The notes: a model not told the origin generated them from the letters alone. A stretch of 64,000 nt of DNA from Crenobacter oryzisoli (GCF_030385785.1 NZ_JAUEDK010000024.1:1-64000), one strand, 5' to 3'; shown: positions 36,364 to 46,148, numbered from the stretch's first letter. A program made the numbers and translations.

Positions 36364-36750
36364 TTACTCGCCGAGCACCAGCACCGCTTCGGCTTCCACC
36401 TGCACACCCTTCGGCAGGCTGGCCACGCCGACGGCAGCACGCGCCGGGTACGGCTGGGTGAAGTACTGGCCCATGATCTCGTTGAAGGTGGCGAAGTTGC
36501 CGAGATCGGTCAGGTAAGCGTTGAGCTTGACGATCTGGTCCAGCGTGCCGCCGGCGGCTTCCACCACCGCCTTCAGGTTCTTGAACACCTGGTGGGTTTC
36601 GGCGGCGAAACCGCCTTCGACCACGGTCATGGTAGCCGGGTCGAGCGGGATCTGGCCCGACAGGTAGACGGTGTTGCCGGCCTTCACGGCCTGCGAGTAG
36701 GCGCCGATGGCGGCCGGGGCATTGTCAGTATGGATGATGGTCTTAGCCAT
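36364..36750 (-). CDS. ridA: Enamine/imine deaminase RidA
   Basis: The 128-residue protein belongs to the Rid (YjgF/YER057c/UK114) family, with [21 protein letters not shown] near the start, the active-site Arg in [24 protein letters not shown] and the family C-terminus. It hydrolyses reactive 2-aminoacrylate made by PLP enzymes. I used the ATG at 36750; the reading could open at a GTG 12 bp earlier, but that sits on the AAGGAG. It is 8 bp downstream of hemW, so the two are probably one unit. Confidence 0.94.
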   Translation of the reverse strand: MAKTIIHTDNAPAAIGAYSQAVKAGNTVYLSGQIPLDPATMTVVEGGFAAETHQVFKNLKAVVEAAGGTLDQIVKLNAYLTDLGNFATFNEIMGQYFTQPYPARAAVGVASLPKGVQVEAEAVLVLGE

Positions 36751-36758
36751 TTTGTGGG

Positions 36759-37940
36759 TCACTCCTTGAGGAACAAGGTCAGTAAATCGTTGAGGAAGCG
36801 CTGGCCCTGCAGCGTGGGCCGGATACAGGTCAGATCGCGCTCGATCAGCCCCTGCGCCTCGGCCTCGCGCAGCGCCGGTTCGATCAACACTAGCGGTAAA
36901 CCGGTGCGCTCGGCAAACAGCCGCGCCTCGAACCCGCCGGTCAGGCGCAGCAGGTTCATCATGAATTCGAACGGCAGGCCGGCGCGGGCGACCTTGCTGC
37001 GGCTCTGCGCTGGCGCCCCTTCGGCCACCGCCTTCAGGTAAGCGGTCGGCTGCTTGAAGCGCATGGTGCGCTCGATACGGTCCGGATAGCTGATCTTGCC
37101 GTGCGCACCGGCACCGATGCCGAGATAGTCACCGAACTGCCAGTAGTTGAGGTTGTGGCGGCTCTGCTTGCCCGGCATGCAGAACGCCGAGGTTTCGTAG
37201 TGCTCGAAGCCCGCTTCGGTCAGGCGCTGCTCGATCGCCTCCTGCATGTCCGCCGACAGCTCGTCGTCCGGTAGGTTGGCCGGCGGCTGCACCGCGAACA
37301 GCGTGTTCGGCTCCAGTGTCAGGTGGTAGGCCGACAGGTGGGTGATGCCGTAGGACAAGGCGGTATCGAGGTCCGCCAGCGCCTGCACCAACGTCTGGTG
37401 CGGCAGTGCGTACATCAGGTCGAGGTTGACGTTGTCGAAGTGCGTCAGCGCGATCTCCACCGCGCGGCGCGCCTCGTCGCCGTTATGGATGCGGCCCAGG
37501 CTGGCCAGCTTGGCCGGCTCGAAGCTCTGGATGCCGATTGACAGCCGGTTCACCCCGGCATCGCGGAAACCCTTGAACTTGTCCGACTCGAAGGTGCCCG
37601 GATTCGCCTCCAGCGTGATCTCGGCATCCGGGTCGATGCGTAAGCGAGCGCGCAACCCCTGGATCAGCGTCTCCATCGCGCCGGCCGACATCAGGCTCGG
37701 CGTGCCGCCGCCGATAAACACGGTGCGCACCGGCCGGCCCCACACATTCGGCAGCTCGGTCTCCAGATCCGCGAACAGCGCCTGCACATAGCCGTCCTCG
37801 TCGAAGCCACCTTTCACCTCATGCGAATTGAAGTCGCAATACGGACACTTGCGCACGCACCACGGCACGTGCACGTACAGCGACAGCGGCGGCAGCTCCC
37901 GCAATCCCCCCAGCATCGGGGTCAGCGCGATGGTGCTCAT
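36759..37940 (-). CDS. hemW: Heme chaperone HemW (radical SAM)
   Basis: The 393-residue protein has the radical-SAM cluster motif C28-VRK-C32-PY-C35 in a [17 protein letters not shown] context, GGGTPSLM, and the C-terminal HemW domain with [20 protein letters not shown], which distinguishes it from the oxygen-independent coproporphyrinogen oxidase HemN. It is thought to insert heme into respiratory proteins. It overlaps rdgB by 4 bp, a pairing found across proteobacteria. Confidence 0.95.
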   Translation of the reverse strand: MSTIALTPMLGGLRELPPLSLYVHVPWCVRKCPYCDFNSHEVKGGFDEDGYVQALFADLETELPNVWGRPVRTVFIGGGTPSLMSAGAMETLIQGLRARLRIDPDAEITLEANPGTFESDKFKGFRDAGVNRLSIGIQSFEPAKLASLGRIHNGDEARRAVEIALTHFDNVNLDLMYALPHQTLVQALADLDTALSYGITHLSAYHLTLEPNTLFAVQPPANLPDDELSADMQEAIEQRLTEAGFEHYETSAFCMPGKQSRHNLNYWQFGDYLGIGAGAHGKISYPDRIERTMRFKQPTAYLKAVAEGAPAQSRSKVARAGLPFEFMMNLLRLTGGFEARLFAERTGLPLVLIEPALREAEAQGLIERDLTCIRPTLQGQRFLNDLLTLFLKE

Positions 37941-38530
37941 GCGAACGCTTCGAGCTTCTTCAGCAGCGCCGCGAGCGCCTGGCCGCGGTGGCTGATGCGG
38001 TTCTTGAGCTGCGGGTCGAGCTGGGCGACGGTGGTGCCGTGTTCGGCCAGCCAGAAGTACGGGTCGTAGCCGAAGCCGTGCTCGCCCTGCGGGGTGTCGA
38101 CCACCTCGCCCATCCAGATGCCGTCGGCGATGATCGGCTGCGGGTCGTCGGCATGGCGCACCAGCACCAGCACGCAGGTGTACCAGGCGCGGCGGTTGGA
38201 CTCATTGGCCAGCTTCTCGACCAAGAGCGCATTGTTGGCCGCGTCCGATTTCGGCTCGCCGGCGAAACGCGCCGACAGCACGCCCGGCGCGCCGCCGAGC
38301 GCCTCGACGCAGATGCCCGAATCGTCGGCCAGCGCCGGCAGGCCAGTCAGGCGGCTGGCGTGGCGGGCCTTCTCGAGCGCATTCTCGACAAAGGTGAAGT
38401 ACGGCTCCTCGGCCTCCGGCACGTTCAGCTCGCCCTGCGGCACCAGCGTGATGCCAAGCGGTGCGAACAGCGCGGAGAATTCCTTCAGTTTGCCGGGGTT
38501 GTTGCTGGCGAGGACCAGACGATCGAACAT
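37937..38530 (-). CDS. rdgB: XTP/dITP diphosphatase RdgB
   Basis: The 197-residue Ham1-fold enzyme removes non-canonical purine nucleotides. Signature parts are LASNNPGKLKEFSALF at the start, LADDSGICVEALGGAPGV in the middle and GFGYDPYFWLAEHGTT near the end. GGAG stands 6 bp before the ATG at 38530, which I preferred to an extension at 38557. It overlaps hemW. Confidence 0.95.
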   Translation of the reverse strand: MFDRLVLASNNPGKLKEFSALFAPLGITLVPQGELNVPEAEEPYFTFVENALEKARHASRLTGLPALADDSGICVEALGGAPGVLSARFAGEPKSDAANNALLVEKLANESNRRAWYTCVLVLVRHADDPQPIIADGIWMGEVVDTPQGEHGFGYDPYFWLAEHGTTVAQLDPQLKNRISHRGQALAALLKKLEAFA

Positions 38531-38609
38531 GACGGGCTCCAGATATACAGGGGCCAACGGCGATTCACGCCGCAGGCCGGATAAACGAGATTCTACCAGA
38601 GCGGCCGGC

Positions 38610-38793
38610 TCAACCGCCGACCTTCACCTCGACCCACTGCTGGGTGAGCGGGCGACGCTCCTCCGGCGTCAGCTCGCGCAGCACCGCTCACTTGCCGGTG
38701 ACCGCAGGGCTCGAATCGATCTCCGCGTTGGCTTTCGGATCGGTATGGACGAACGGCTTGGCCGCCACCACAGGTTGCAGGATGTCGAGATGG
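38610..38793 (-). pseudogene. Unidentified coding remnant with an in-frame stop
   Basis: On the minus strand one frame reads PFHFFHLDILQPVVAAKP, continues through about 17 more codons to PAVTGK, hits TGA, then carries on in the same frame as AVLRELTPEERRPLTQQW and VEVKVGG before a second stop at 38610. No start codon with a ribosome site precedes it. The composition is protein-like, and I take it as the 3' end of a lost gene. I do not recognise the family. Confidence 0.4.
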
Positions 38794-38865
38794 AAGAAAT
38801 GGAAAGGCGAAGCCCGTGGGCCTCGCTTCGACAATCAGGTCAGATGACTAGCTGATCTCGTCAGA

Positions 38866-39912
38866 TCAACGCTTTTCGCCGTGAACCGCCGCCCGGGCCG
38901 CCAGCAGCAACTCCGGCCCGGCATCCTTCAGCAGGCTGGCGTCGGACAGCATCCGCCGCCACTGGCGCGCCCCCGGCACCCCCTGGTACAGGCCGAGGAT
39001 ATGGCGGGCGATGTGGCGCAGCTGGGTGCCGCGCCCTGCCGACAGCTCGCGCTCCACATAGGGCAGCAATGCCTCGACCACCTCGTCGCGGCTCGGCACC
39101 GGATGCTCGTCGCCGTAGTAGCGCGCATCGAAATCGGCCATCAGGTAGGGGTTGTGGTAAGCCTCGCGGCCGATCATTACCCCGTCGATCTCGTCGAGGT
39201 GCTCATCAGTCTCGGCCAAGGTCTTGATGCCACCGTTGATCAGGATCTCCAGCTCAGGGCGCTCCTGCTTCAGCCGGTACACATAGTGGTAGCGCAGTGG
39301 AGGTATCTCGCGGTTCTCCTTCGGCGACAGGCCCTTCAGGATCGCGTTGCGGGCGTGCACGATGAAGGTGGTGCAGCCGGCCGCCGCCACCGTGTCGACG
39401 AACCCCTGAACGAAGTCATAGTCCTCGACGCTGTCGATGCCGATGCGGTGCTTCACCGTCACGTCGATGCCGCAGGCGTCACGCATCGCCTTCACGCAAT
39501 CGGCGACCAACTGCGGCTCGGCCATCAGGCAGGCGCCGAACGCCCCCTTCTGCACCCGTTCGGACGGACAACCCACGTTCAGGTTCACCTCGTCGTAACC
39601 CCACTGTTCGGCCAGCTTGGCGCAGCGCGCCAGGTCCTCCGGTTCCGAACCGCCCAGCTGCAGTGCAAGCGGATGCTCGGCCTCGTCAAAGCGCAAGAAG
39701 CGGTCCGCATCGCCGTGCAAGATCGCCCCGGTGGTGACCATCTCGGAATAGAGCCAAGTGTGACGGCTGATCAGGCGGGCAAAGTAACGGTAGTGGCGGT
39801 CGGTCCAGTCCAGCATCGGAGCAACCGAAAGCCGCCTGGCGGGGCGTGTAGCTTGACTCATGAGACGGCTGGAGCGATCTGCCCCGTTAGCAGGTGTTTC
39901 GTTTCTGTTCAT
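38866..39912 (-). CDS. dusA: tRNA-dihydrouridine(20/20a) synthase DusA
   Basis: The 348-residue flavoenzyme reduces uridine 20/20a of tRNA. Clear motifs are SVAPMLDWTDRHYRYFARLI near residue 29, QLGGSEPEDLA, NLNVGCPSERVQKGAFGACLM with the catalytic Cys, and VKHRIGIDS. The start is uncertain: ATG 39912 gives a 28-residue lead before the core, ATG 39861 a short one, and neither has a good Shine-Dalgarno. This is notable because the 5' end is probably not native: a 14-bp piece of the gene at 39809-39822 recurs 7 kb away, together with the 5' flank, as if an element had inserted here and supplied a new start. Confidence 0.93.
   Translation of the reverse strand: MNRNETPANGADRSSRLMSQATRPARRLSVAPMLDWTDRHYRYFARLISRHTWLYSEMVTTGAILHGDADRFLRFDEAEHPLALQLGGSEPEDLARCAKLAEQWGYDEVNLNVGCPSERVQKGAFGACLMAEPQLVADCVKAMRDACGIDVTVKHRIGIDSVEDYDFVQGFVDTVAAAGCTTFIVHARNAILKGLSPKENREIPPLRYHYVYRLKQERPELEILINGGIKTLAETDEHLDEIDGVMIGREAYHNPYLMADFDARYYGDEHPVPSRDEVVEALLPYVERELSAGRGTQLRHIARHILGLYQGVPGARQWRRMLSDASLLKDAGPELLLAARAAVHGEKR
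39809..39822 (+). repeat. Putative attachment repeat inside dusA
   Basis: TCCAGCATCGGAGC, coding for the APMLD stretch of DusA, recurs at 46878-46891 in the same orientation. After one mismatch similarity goes on (ACCGAA against ACCAAA). About 180 bp further right, AAGCAATTGAAAA (39992) recurs at 47051. The 5' end of dusA is a well-known insertion point for integrative elements. Confidence 0.6.
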
Positions 39913-40288
39913 TCAGGCCGATTCTTGACCATTTGTGCCTTGCCGGTGCTACGCGACGAATCACCATCATGGAGCAACCTGCAAGCTGGCCAAGCAATTG
40001 AAAATCTTCGAATTATCCCGTGACAAACAAGCCAGGGTCAAGGCATGGGTCGTTTAGCGACGGCTAGCCTAAAAATGCCTTCATCATACCCCTTCACCTT
40101 CCCGCTCCACCGTACAGGGTTACACCGCCAGCGCCCTGCCCCCTCTGTAGCCACGTGGCCCATGTGAGCCCCCCCATCCCATACCTGACGGCGGTCTAAC
40201 TTCCCAGCTGCGTCGTCATGCAATCGACATAACCAATCAAAAACAACCTACAATACTCGATTGTCATTGACTGGCCGCACATCACCGT
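39913..40288. other. Intergenic region between dusA and vgrG
   Basis: These 376 bp hold the divergent promoters of dusA and vgrG. The part at 39985-40020 resembles 47044-47080 beyond the island. I see no gene and no clear regulator site in the remainder. Confidence 0.5.
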
Positions 40289-43159
40289 ATGCTCCTCCCC
40301 GACCTGCTCGCCAGCTTCGCCGCCGCCTTCAGCCAGGACCAGCGCCTCCTCACCCTGCAACTGGGCGACGGCCGCCGCTGGGCCGACGCCCTGCTGCCGC
40401 AGCAGCTCGACGGCGAGGAAGCGCTGTCCGACGCCTACCGCTACCAGCTCACCTGCCTGTCGCCCGACACCGACCTGGCGCTCAAGGACCTGCTCGGCCA
40501 GCCGGTGCGGCTGACGGTGCAGGATGCCGACGGTGCCGCGGTGGTGCGCTGCGGCGTGGTGTCGTCCGCCCAGGCGCTCGGCAGCGACGGTGGCTTCGCC
40601 CGCTACGGCCTGACCATCGAGCCGCCGCTGGCGCTGCTGCGCCACCGTCGCACCAGCCGGGTGTTCCAGGACCTGTCCGTCCCCGACATCGTTACGCAGG
40701 TGTTGGCCGAACACCGGGCCGCCAATCCCGGTTTCGCCCAGGTGCAGCACTGGCAGTTCCCGCTGTCCGGCGAGGCGTCGCTGCGCAGCTACTGCCTGCA
40801 GTACCGCGAATCCGACTACGACTTTATCGTCCGGCTGCTGCATGAAGAGGGCTATCACTGGCACTTCGTGCATGATGGCAACGAAGGCGTGACCGAGCGA
40901 GGTAGCGCAGCGTCGCGAGGGAAGATGCCGCAAGTGACGCTGGTTGTCAGCGACGACCCGTACCGGCTGCCGGCGGCGCCGCTCACCCGGGTGCGCTTCC
41001 ACCGCAGCGATGCCACCGAGGCCGAGGACGGCCTGACCGCCTGGACCGGCAGCCGCCAGATCGTGCCGGGCCGGGTGAGTCTGGCCAGCTACGACTACCA
41101 GCCGGTCCTCACCCAGCACAGCGGTGATGCCTCGTGCGTCGAGCAGGGCGATGGCGGCAGCGCCTTGCAGGCCAGCCTGGAAGACTACGACCCGCAGGGG
41201 CTCTACTACGCCGCCGACACCGAGCAGCTCGGCCGCTACGCCCAGCTGCGCCAGCAGGCGCACGACGCCCAGGCCAAGTCGTTCGACGGCACCGGCAGCG
41301 TGCGCAACCTGCTCGCCGGTGCCTGGTTCCGCCTCGACGACCACCCGGCCTACGACGCCGACCCGGCCGAACAGCGCGAATTCGTCGTCACCCGGCAGAG
41401 CTTCACCGCCCGCAACAACCTGCCGCGGGACTTGACGCAACAACTGCGCACCACCGCGCCCGGGCTGTTCGCTCAAGACAGCAAGCAAGGACAAAACGGC
41501 GAGCTCGCCGCACCGTTCCAGACCCGCTTCCAGGCGCAGCGGCGCGGCCTGCCGCTGCCGCCGGCCTACGCCCACTCCACCCAGGCCCGCCCGACCAGCC
41601 GCGGCGTGCAGACCGCCACCGTGGTCGGCCCGCGAGGCCGCGATGCCGGATCAGAACAAGCCGCGGAGGTGCACACCGACGCCCACGGCCGCATCAAGGT
41701 GCAGTTCCACTGGCAGCGCCCTGACGAACACCCCACCCTCGGCGCCGGGATGGACGACAAGTCGTCCTGCTGGCTACGCGTCGCGATGCCCAGCGCCGGC
41801 GCCGGCTGGGGCCACCAGTTCATCCCGCGCATCGGCCAGGAAGTGCTGGTCGACTTCATCGAGGGCGACATCGACCGCCCGGTGATCACCGGCGTGCTGT
41901 ACAACGGCAGCCACCCCACCCCCGCCTTCAGCGGCGCCGGCAGCCTGCCGGCCAATAAGACCCTGTCCGGCATCAAGAGCAAGGAACACCAGGGCGGCCA
42001 GTACAACGAGCTGCTGTTCGACGACACCCCCGGCGAAGTCCGCGCCAAGCTGTCCAGCGAAGCCGGCAAGACCCAGCTCAACCAGGGCTATCTGATCCAC
42101 CCGAGGAGCGACGGCAAGGGCCAGTCGCGCGGCGACGGCTTCGAGCTCAGGACCGACCGGCACGGTGCGATCCGCGCCGCCCATGGCCTGCTGCTCAGTA
42201 CTGAAGCGCAGCACGGCGCAGCCGGCAAACAACTGGCGCGCGAGCACGCCCAGAGCCAGCTCGATGCCGCGCTGAGCCTCAGCCAGAGCCTGGCCGACAC
42301 CGCCACCGGCCAGCTGGCCGACCGCATGGAGACCGGCCCGGACGAGATCGGCGCCGACGGCAACAAAGCCGGCAAGAAAACCGATGGCCACCTGCAGCAC
42401 CACGCCGAAGCCCTCAAAGCCTGGGAGGCCGGCAGCAACACCGACAAAGACGGCAAAGCAGCGAAAGACCAGGCCGGCCAGCAGCCGCTGCTGATCCTCA
42501 GCGCCCCAGCCGGCCTGGCTGCCAGCACCGACAACTCCTTAACGTTGGCCGCAGGCACGAATATCGACCAGGTCGCACAGCGCGACCTCAACCAGACCTC
42601 GGGCAGAAGGTGGCTACATAACGTCGGTCAGCACATCAGCCTGTTCGTGGCCGGGGTGAAGGATGCGGTGAGCCTGAAGTTGATTGCCGCTAAGGGCAAG
42701 GTACAGCTGCAGGCGCAAAGCGACGCCATGGAGCTGACGGCGGATAAGGACATCACCATCACATCCTGCAAGGGCAAGGTGCTGATCAGCGCCAAGCAGG
42801 ACATCCTGCTCACCAGCGGCGGCGGCTACATAAAGCTGTCCGGCGGCAACATCGACATCCACTGCCCTAGCACGGTGAGCGTGAAGGGGGCGGAGCATGC
42901 GTTGAGCGGGCCGACGAGAATGGACTGGGCGCTACCGCAATACAAGAAAATCACCTGCACAGAACAGATCGATGCCCAATTACTCACTGAGTCACATCCC
43001 GAATTCTGCGGTAAGAAATACGTCTATTACTGTTCCGACACAGGAAAAAAACTCGCGTCCGGCACTCTTGATGCCAGCGGCCACACCGACCGCATACACC
43101 TGCCAGGCATCAACAATATCAAGGCCCTGATCGGGTCAGGTGAATGGGAAATTCTATGA
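40289..43159 (+). CDS. vgrG: Type VI secretion system spike protein VgrG (TssI)
   Basis: The 956-residue protein has the full VgrG layout: an N-terminal gp27-like part (to about residue 390, including YCLQYRESDYDFIVRLLHEEGYHWHF), a gp5 OB-fold (about 440-545, EVHTDAHGRIKVQFHWQRPDE, WGHQFIPRIGQEVLVDFIEGDIDRPVI), a beta-helix needle (GIKSKEHQGGQYNELLFDDTPGE), a DUF2345 extension (about 690-870), and an 80-residue C-terminal domain beginning MDWALPQYKK with several Cys and a transthyretin-like look. The tail domain probably holds the downstream effector. A short insert near residue 200 (EGVTERGSAASRGK) is unusual for the family. The structural tss genes are not in the window. Its stop overlaps the next gene. 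Confidence 0.93.
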   Translation: MLLPDLLASFAAAFSQDQRLLTLQLGDGRRWADALLPQQLDGEEALSDAYRYQLTCLSPDTDLALKDLLGQPVRLTVQDADGAAVVRCGVVSSAQALGSDGGFARYGLTIEPPLALLRHRRTSRVFQDLSVPDIVTQVLAEHRAANPGFAQVQHWQFPLSGEASLRSYCLQYRESDYDFIVRLLHEEGYHWHFVHDGNEGVTERGSAASRGKMPQVTLVVSDDPYRLPAAPLTRVRFHRSDATEAEDGLTAWTGSRQIVPGRVSLASYDYQPVLTQHSGDASCVEQGDGGSALQASLEDYDPQGLYYAADTEQLGRYAQLRQQAHDAQAKSFDGTGSVRNLLAGAWFRLDDHPAYDADPAEQREFVVTRQSFTARNNLPRDLTQQLRTTAPGLFAQDSKQGQNGELAAPFQTRFQAQRRGLPLPPAYAHSTQARPTSRGVQTATVVGPRGRDAGSEQAAEVHTDAHGRIKVQFHWQRPDEHPTLGAGMDDKSSCWLRVAMPSAGAGWGHQFIPRIGQEVLVDFIEGDIDRPVITGVLYNGSHPTPAFSGAGSLPANKTLSGIKSKEHQGGQYNELLFDDTPGEVRAKLSSEAGKTQLNQGYLIHPRSDGKGQSRGDGFELRTDRHGAIRAAHGLLLSTEAQHGAAGKQLAREHAQSQLDAALSLSQSLADTATGQLADRMETGPDEIGADGNKAGKKTDGHLQHHAEALKAWEAGSNTDKDGKAAKDQAGQQPLLILSAPAGLAASTDNSLTLAAGTNIDQVAQRDLNQTSGRRWLHNVGQHISLFVAGVKDAVSLKLIAAKGKVQLQAQSDAMELTADKDITITSCKGKVLISAKQDILLTSGGGYIKLSGGNIDIHCPSTVSVKGAEHALSGPTRMDWALPQYKKITCTEQIDAQLLTESHPEFCGKKYVYYCSDTGKKLASGTLDASGHTDRIHLPGINNIKALIGSGEWEIL

Positions 43160-44409
43160 TGAACCATCCGCACACTTTTATTCTCATCAGCATATTTGCG
43201 CTAGCTACCACCCGAGCCAGCGCAGCCAACCAGCCGGAAGATACTTCAGTGGAGCTGAGCTGGAATACGCTGAAAGTTCACGCCAACCAGACTCTGGCCA
43301 GTTCGATACCCGGCCAGTATTCTGTTAAAAACCTCTTCGACCCGGATACAGCCAAGGCCTGGGTGTTCCACGCAGAAGAACAGTACCGCCAAGCAGAAGA
43401 AATCAAGAACCCCGCCATATTGACATTGACGCTGGCCAAACCGAGCACACTATTCGCCATCGCGCTGTCTCCCGGATACGCCAAGTCAGCGGCAACCCAG
43501 TTCCAGAACGCTTCACCTAAGAATGTCACCGTCAGTCTGTACCGACTTAATGATGATAGGCCTTTTGAAACCCACCGTTTCACCCTCAGCTACCATGCGC
43601 GCGAATACTCGCTACCACAGCTAAAAAAAGAGCTGAAGACCATAGCATTCACTGATCAGACCGGTGAGCGAATCACCGGCAAGTCAGACAACCCACTGAA
43701 TTCAACTGAGCGCATGCTACTGATCAATCCTGGCAGCGCTCAAATCGCCAAAGTCGAGCTGAGAATCGCCACTATGGAGCACGGAGCCAAGTTCACCGAT
43801 CTCGCCATCAGCAAACTCAGACTGCTTGACCAAGAGGCAGATCAGAAAACCGCAGAGTACCGACTGGCCCAGTTCATCTCCCACGACTTGGACAGCGCCG
43901 CGCGAAAATTGAACGACACGCCTCGCTGCATCACCTACACCGACAAAAACACTTGGCCGCTGCTGAGCAACCGTTCATGCACTGGACCCGCGCCACAATT
44001 GCAGCAAGGCCAAGCAGAACAAGGGATAGACGATGTCATCCTCACGCACAAAGATCCCGCTACTCAACAATACCAGGTTCCCTTTTCCATCGCGCTGCGC
44101 GATGCCCAGTCCAGCATTTCCGCTGGCAAGAAAAACCTGCGCGTGTCCAGCACCGACGTAGCAAACAACGAACTGGTCCTCAGCAAAGATCCCCACGGCC
44201 AACTGCGAGCACTGTCCGGCCTGACGCTAACCCAAGCCTTTCAAGCCAATCGTGCCGAGGGTTTCAACAAAGCCTATCTGCAGCCACAGGATAATCCCTA
44301 CTTCTTCTTCGCCTACTCTCGCCTGCAGTTCGTCCCGACCAACGGCGGCTATCAACTGGACGTCTATGGCCCCGCTGGCAGCCAGGAGGCGCAATGGGCA
44401 ACCAGGTAG
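43156..44409 (+). CDS. Exported protein with NADase-type glycan-binding (discoidin-like) domain
   Basis: The 417-residue protein begins with a signal peptide (FILISIFALATTRASA) and then a domain with the pattern VHANQTLASSIPGQYSVKNLFDPDTAKAWVF...TLTLAKPSTLFAIALSPGYAKS...PKNVTVSLYRL, which resembles the discoidin-like, NADase-type glycan-binding fold. The C-terminal half (about 230-417) is not recognised; it contains two Cys (PRCITYT, RSCTGP). The gene overlaps the vgrG stop (ATGA) and the effector start (16 bp), so it is part of the module. Being exported by Sec, it is more likely an immunity or periplasmic accessory protein than the injected toxin. GC content drops compared with vgrG. Confidence 0.65.
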   Translation: MMNHPHTFILISIFALATTRASAANQPEDTSVELSWNTLKVHANQTLASSIPGQYSVKNLFDPDTAKAWVFHAEEQYRQAEEIKNPAILTLTLAKPSTLFAIALSPGYAKSAATQFQNASPKNVTVSLYRLNDDRPFETHRFTLSYHAREYSLPQLKKELKTIAFTDQTGERITGKSDNPLNSTERMLLINPGSAQIAKVELRIATMEHGAKFTDLAISKLRLLDQEADQKTAEYRLAQFISHDLDSAARKLNDTPRCITYTDKNTWPLLSNRSCTGPAPQLQQGQAEQGIDDVILTHKDPATQQYQVPFSIALRDAQSSISAGKKNLRVSSTDVANNELVLSKDPHGQLRALSGLTLTQAFQANRAEGFNKAYLQPQDNPYFFFAYSRLQFVPTNGGYQLDVYGPAGSQEAQWATR

Positions 44410-46148
44410 AGAAATACAAGGACTTCGACTTCGGCAAATACAGCGAGGGGCAAAAGTACGACATCCTGAAAAAACTATTCGAGCATCACGCTGCTGCCAA
44501 CGGCAAGAACAATATCGCCGGCTTCGCGTTTGAAACCGACAACGGCCGGGTCAACCTGATCGGTGCGCGCGGCCTCGCCAAAGGCAAGGTGGTGAAAGAC
44601 AGCAACAAGGTGTTCGACGACACCCTGTTCGTGGTCTACAAGGATGCGTCCGGCCAGAAAAAGGTATCGGAGTTCGAGTTCAACACCGAACCATACAGCA
44701 AGCAGAACGGTAAGCTAGCCGGTCGGGTGCTGATCAACGGCCTGTACCAGTACCGGCTGGGCAACCACAAGATATCGTCCTATCACGCACATGCCAGCTT
44801 GGCGGAAATGGAGAGGACCCACCGCTTCGCCCAGCGTCACAACTACCGCGCCCTGAGAATCGTCAAGGGTCTAGCCTTCCGCGCCCAGAACACCGGCAGC
44901 GCCAAGGCCCCGGAATACGAATTCAGCCCGGACAAACCGGATGCGCCGTCGACGACCAACGAGCACAACATCCACTACGGCGGCGAAGGTCCGAACAATA
45001 GCACCCGCAACTGGAGTGAAGGCTGTCAGACAGTCAAGGGACTGGACAACTACATCCGGCTGTTGAAAACCCTGGAGCAGGACTACAGCCTAGCCGGCAC
45101 CATCAATAACGAACTGGTCGCCAAACCGGCAACAGACGGCAATCGCGCCCTAGTTTATGCGCTGCTAGACGGCCATCAGATCGCCGACGAGACCAAGATC
45201 CAGGTCAAGTTCCTGGATCGCATCCTGCAACCGATGGTTGATGTCTGGTATGAGATCCGCCATGGCAATCAGACCATCACTGGTAAGACTGATCACGATG
45301 GCGATACTGGTGCTCTGTTCGGCCACGACCCCAAGGACAAGATCAGCGTAAAAGTGAAGGGGCCAGTGGGCGATGCCAAGAAACTGCCGCCGGTGCAGGC
45401 GGAGGAAAGCGTCTTTCACAAATACCTGTGCGTGATCAGTCCCAAAGTGTTGTGCGACGGCATGTCGCGACCTGACGCGGACCATAAAGAACCCGATATC
45501 GACAAGACCCAGTCCAAGACCCACAAGCACCACAACAAGGAACGCAAGCCGGTCTCCAAGATGGAAGTGCCCAAGGATCGCAATCCGCTGGAAAAGCCGA
45601 TTCCGGACGACGAGTTCGAGGACTGCAACGCGCTGAGCCAAGAACAGATCAGCAGCATTCTCAAGGCCAACAATCCGGTACTGGTCGATACCTACAAGGC
45701 CGACGAGCTGGTCTACAAAGCGGCGCAGAACTACAAGCTGAATCCCAAGGTGCTGCTGGCCACGATGAAGCAAGAACAGGGCTGGGCCAAGAACGGCCGT
45801 TACAACAAGCTGATGGGCGTCGGCCCCGGTGGCCAGCCGACGGCAATGGGGGTGGAAACCTCGATCAACAAATCGGCGCAGATCTACCGCAAGCAATTCG
45901 ACGACGGCAAGAACAAGCTCACCTCATTCAGGATCAATTTCGACCCCAACTCCCACGAAGTCGCGGCGGTGGGCAGTGGTGGCGGCGCCGTCAGCGAAGA
46001 CGAGGCCAAGGTGATGAAGGAAGGCTATTTATATACGCCGCGCACCGCCTCCGAGTACGCCAAGCTGCACTACACGCCGTGGACCTACTTTCCTCCGCAG
46101 CGCAGCCGCCCCTACGATACTTGGGTGAAAACCTTCCGGAGCTTCTGA
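44394..46148 (+). CDS. Candidate T6SS effector with two peptidoglycan-hydrolase domains
   Basis: The 584-residue protein has no signal peptide. The N-terminal half ends in a motif like that of L,D-transpeptidase-fold enzymes: HNIHYGG with His194, then NWSEGCQTV with Ser208 and Cys211. A middle segment (about 260-330; VDVWYEIRHGNQTITGKTDHDGDTG) looks like the Ig/transthyretin-like domain common in VgrG-carried effectors, followed by a Lys/His/Asp-rich linker (about 355-410). The C-terminal part (about 430-584) resembles lysozyme-like or glucosaminidase domains, NPKVLLATMKQEQGW with Glu461 in the position of the catalytic acid and MGVGPGG after it. Its site after vgrG, and a gene for an exported ankyrin protein immediately behind, fit a cell-wall toxin. 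Enzyme activities are inferred from motifs. Confidence 0.7.
   Translation: MGNQVEKYKDFDFGKYSEGQKYDILKKLFEHHAAANGKNNIAGFAFETDNGRVNLIGARGLAKGKVVKDSNKVFDDTLFVVYKDASGQKKVSEFEFNTEPYSKQNGKLAGRVLINGLYQYRLGNHKISSYHAHASLAEMERTHRFAQRHNYRALRIVKGLAFRAQNTGSAKAPEYEFSPDKPDAPSTTNEHNIHYGGEGPNNSTRNWSEGCQTVKGLDNYIRLLKTLEQDYSLAGTINNELVAKPATDGNRALVYALLDGHQIADETKIQVKFLDRILQPMVDVWYEIRHGNQTITGKTDHDGDTGALFGHDPKDKISVKVKGPVGDAKKLPPVQAEESVFHKYLCVISPKVLCDGMSRPDADHKEPDIDKTQSKTHKHHNKERKPVSKMEVPKDRNPLEKPIPDDEFEDCNALSQEQISSILKANNPVLVDTYKADELVYKAAQNYKLNPKVLLATMKQEQGWAKNGRYNKLMGVGPGGQPTAMGVETSINKSAQIYRKQFDDGKNKLTSFRINFDPNSHEVAAVGSGGGAVSEDEAKVMKEGYLYTPRTASEYAKLHYTPWTYFPPQRSRPYDTWVKTFRSF

Noticed and set aside
38715-38725. In-frame TGA as a selenocysteine codon
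   Set aside because: There is no start, no selenoprotein similarity and no visible SECIS-type hairpin; a dead gene is simpler.
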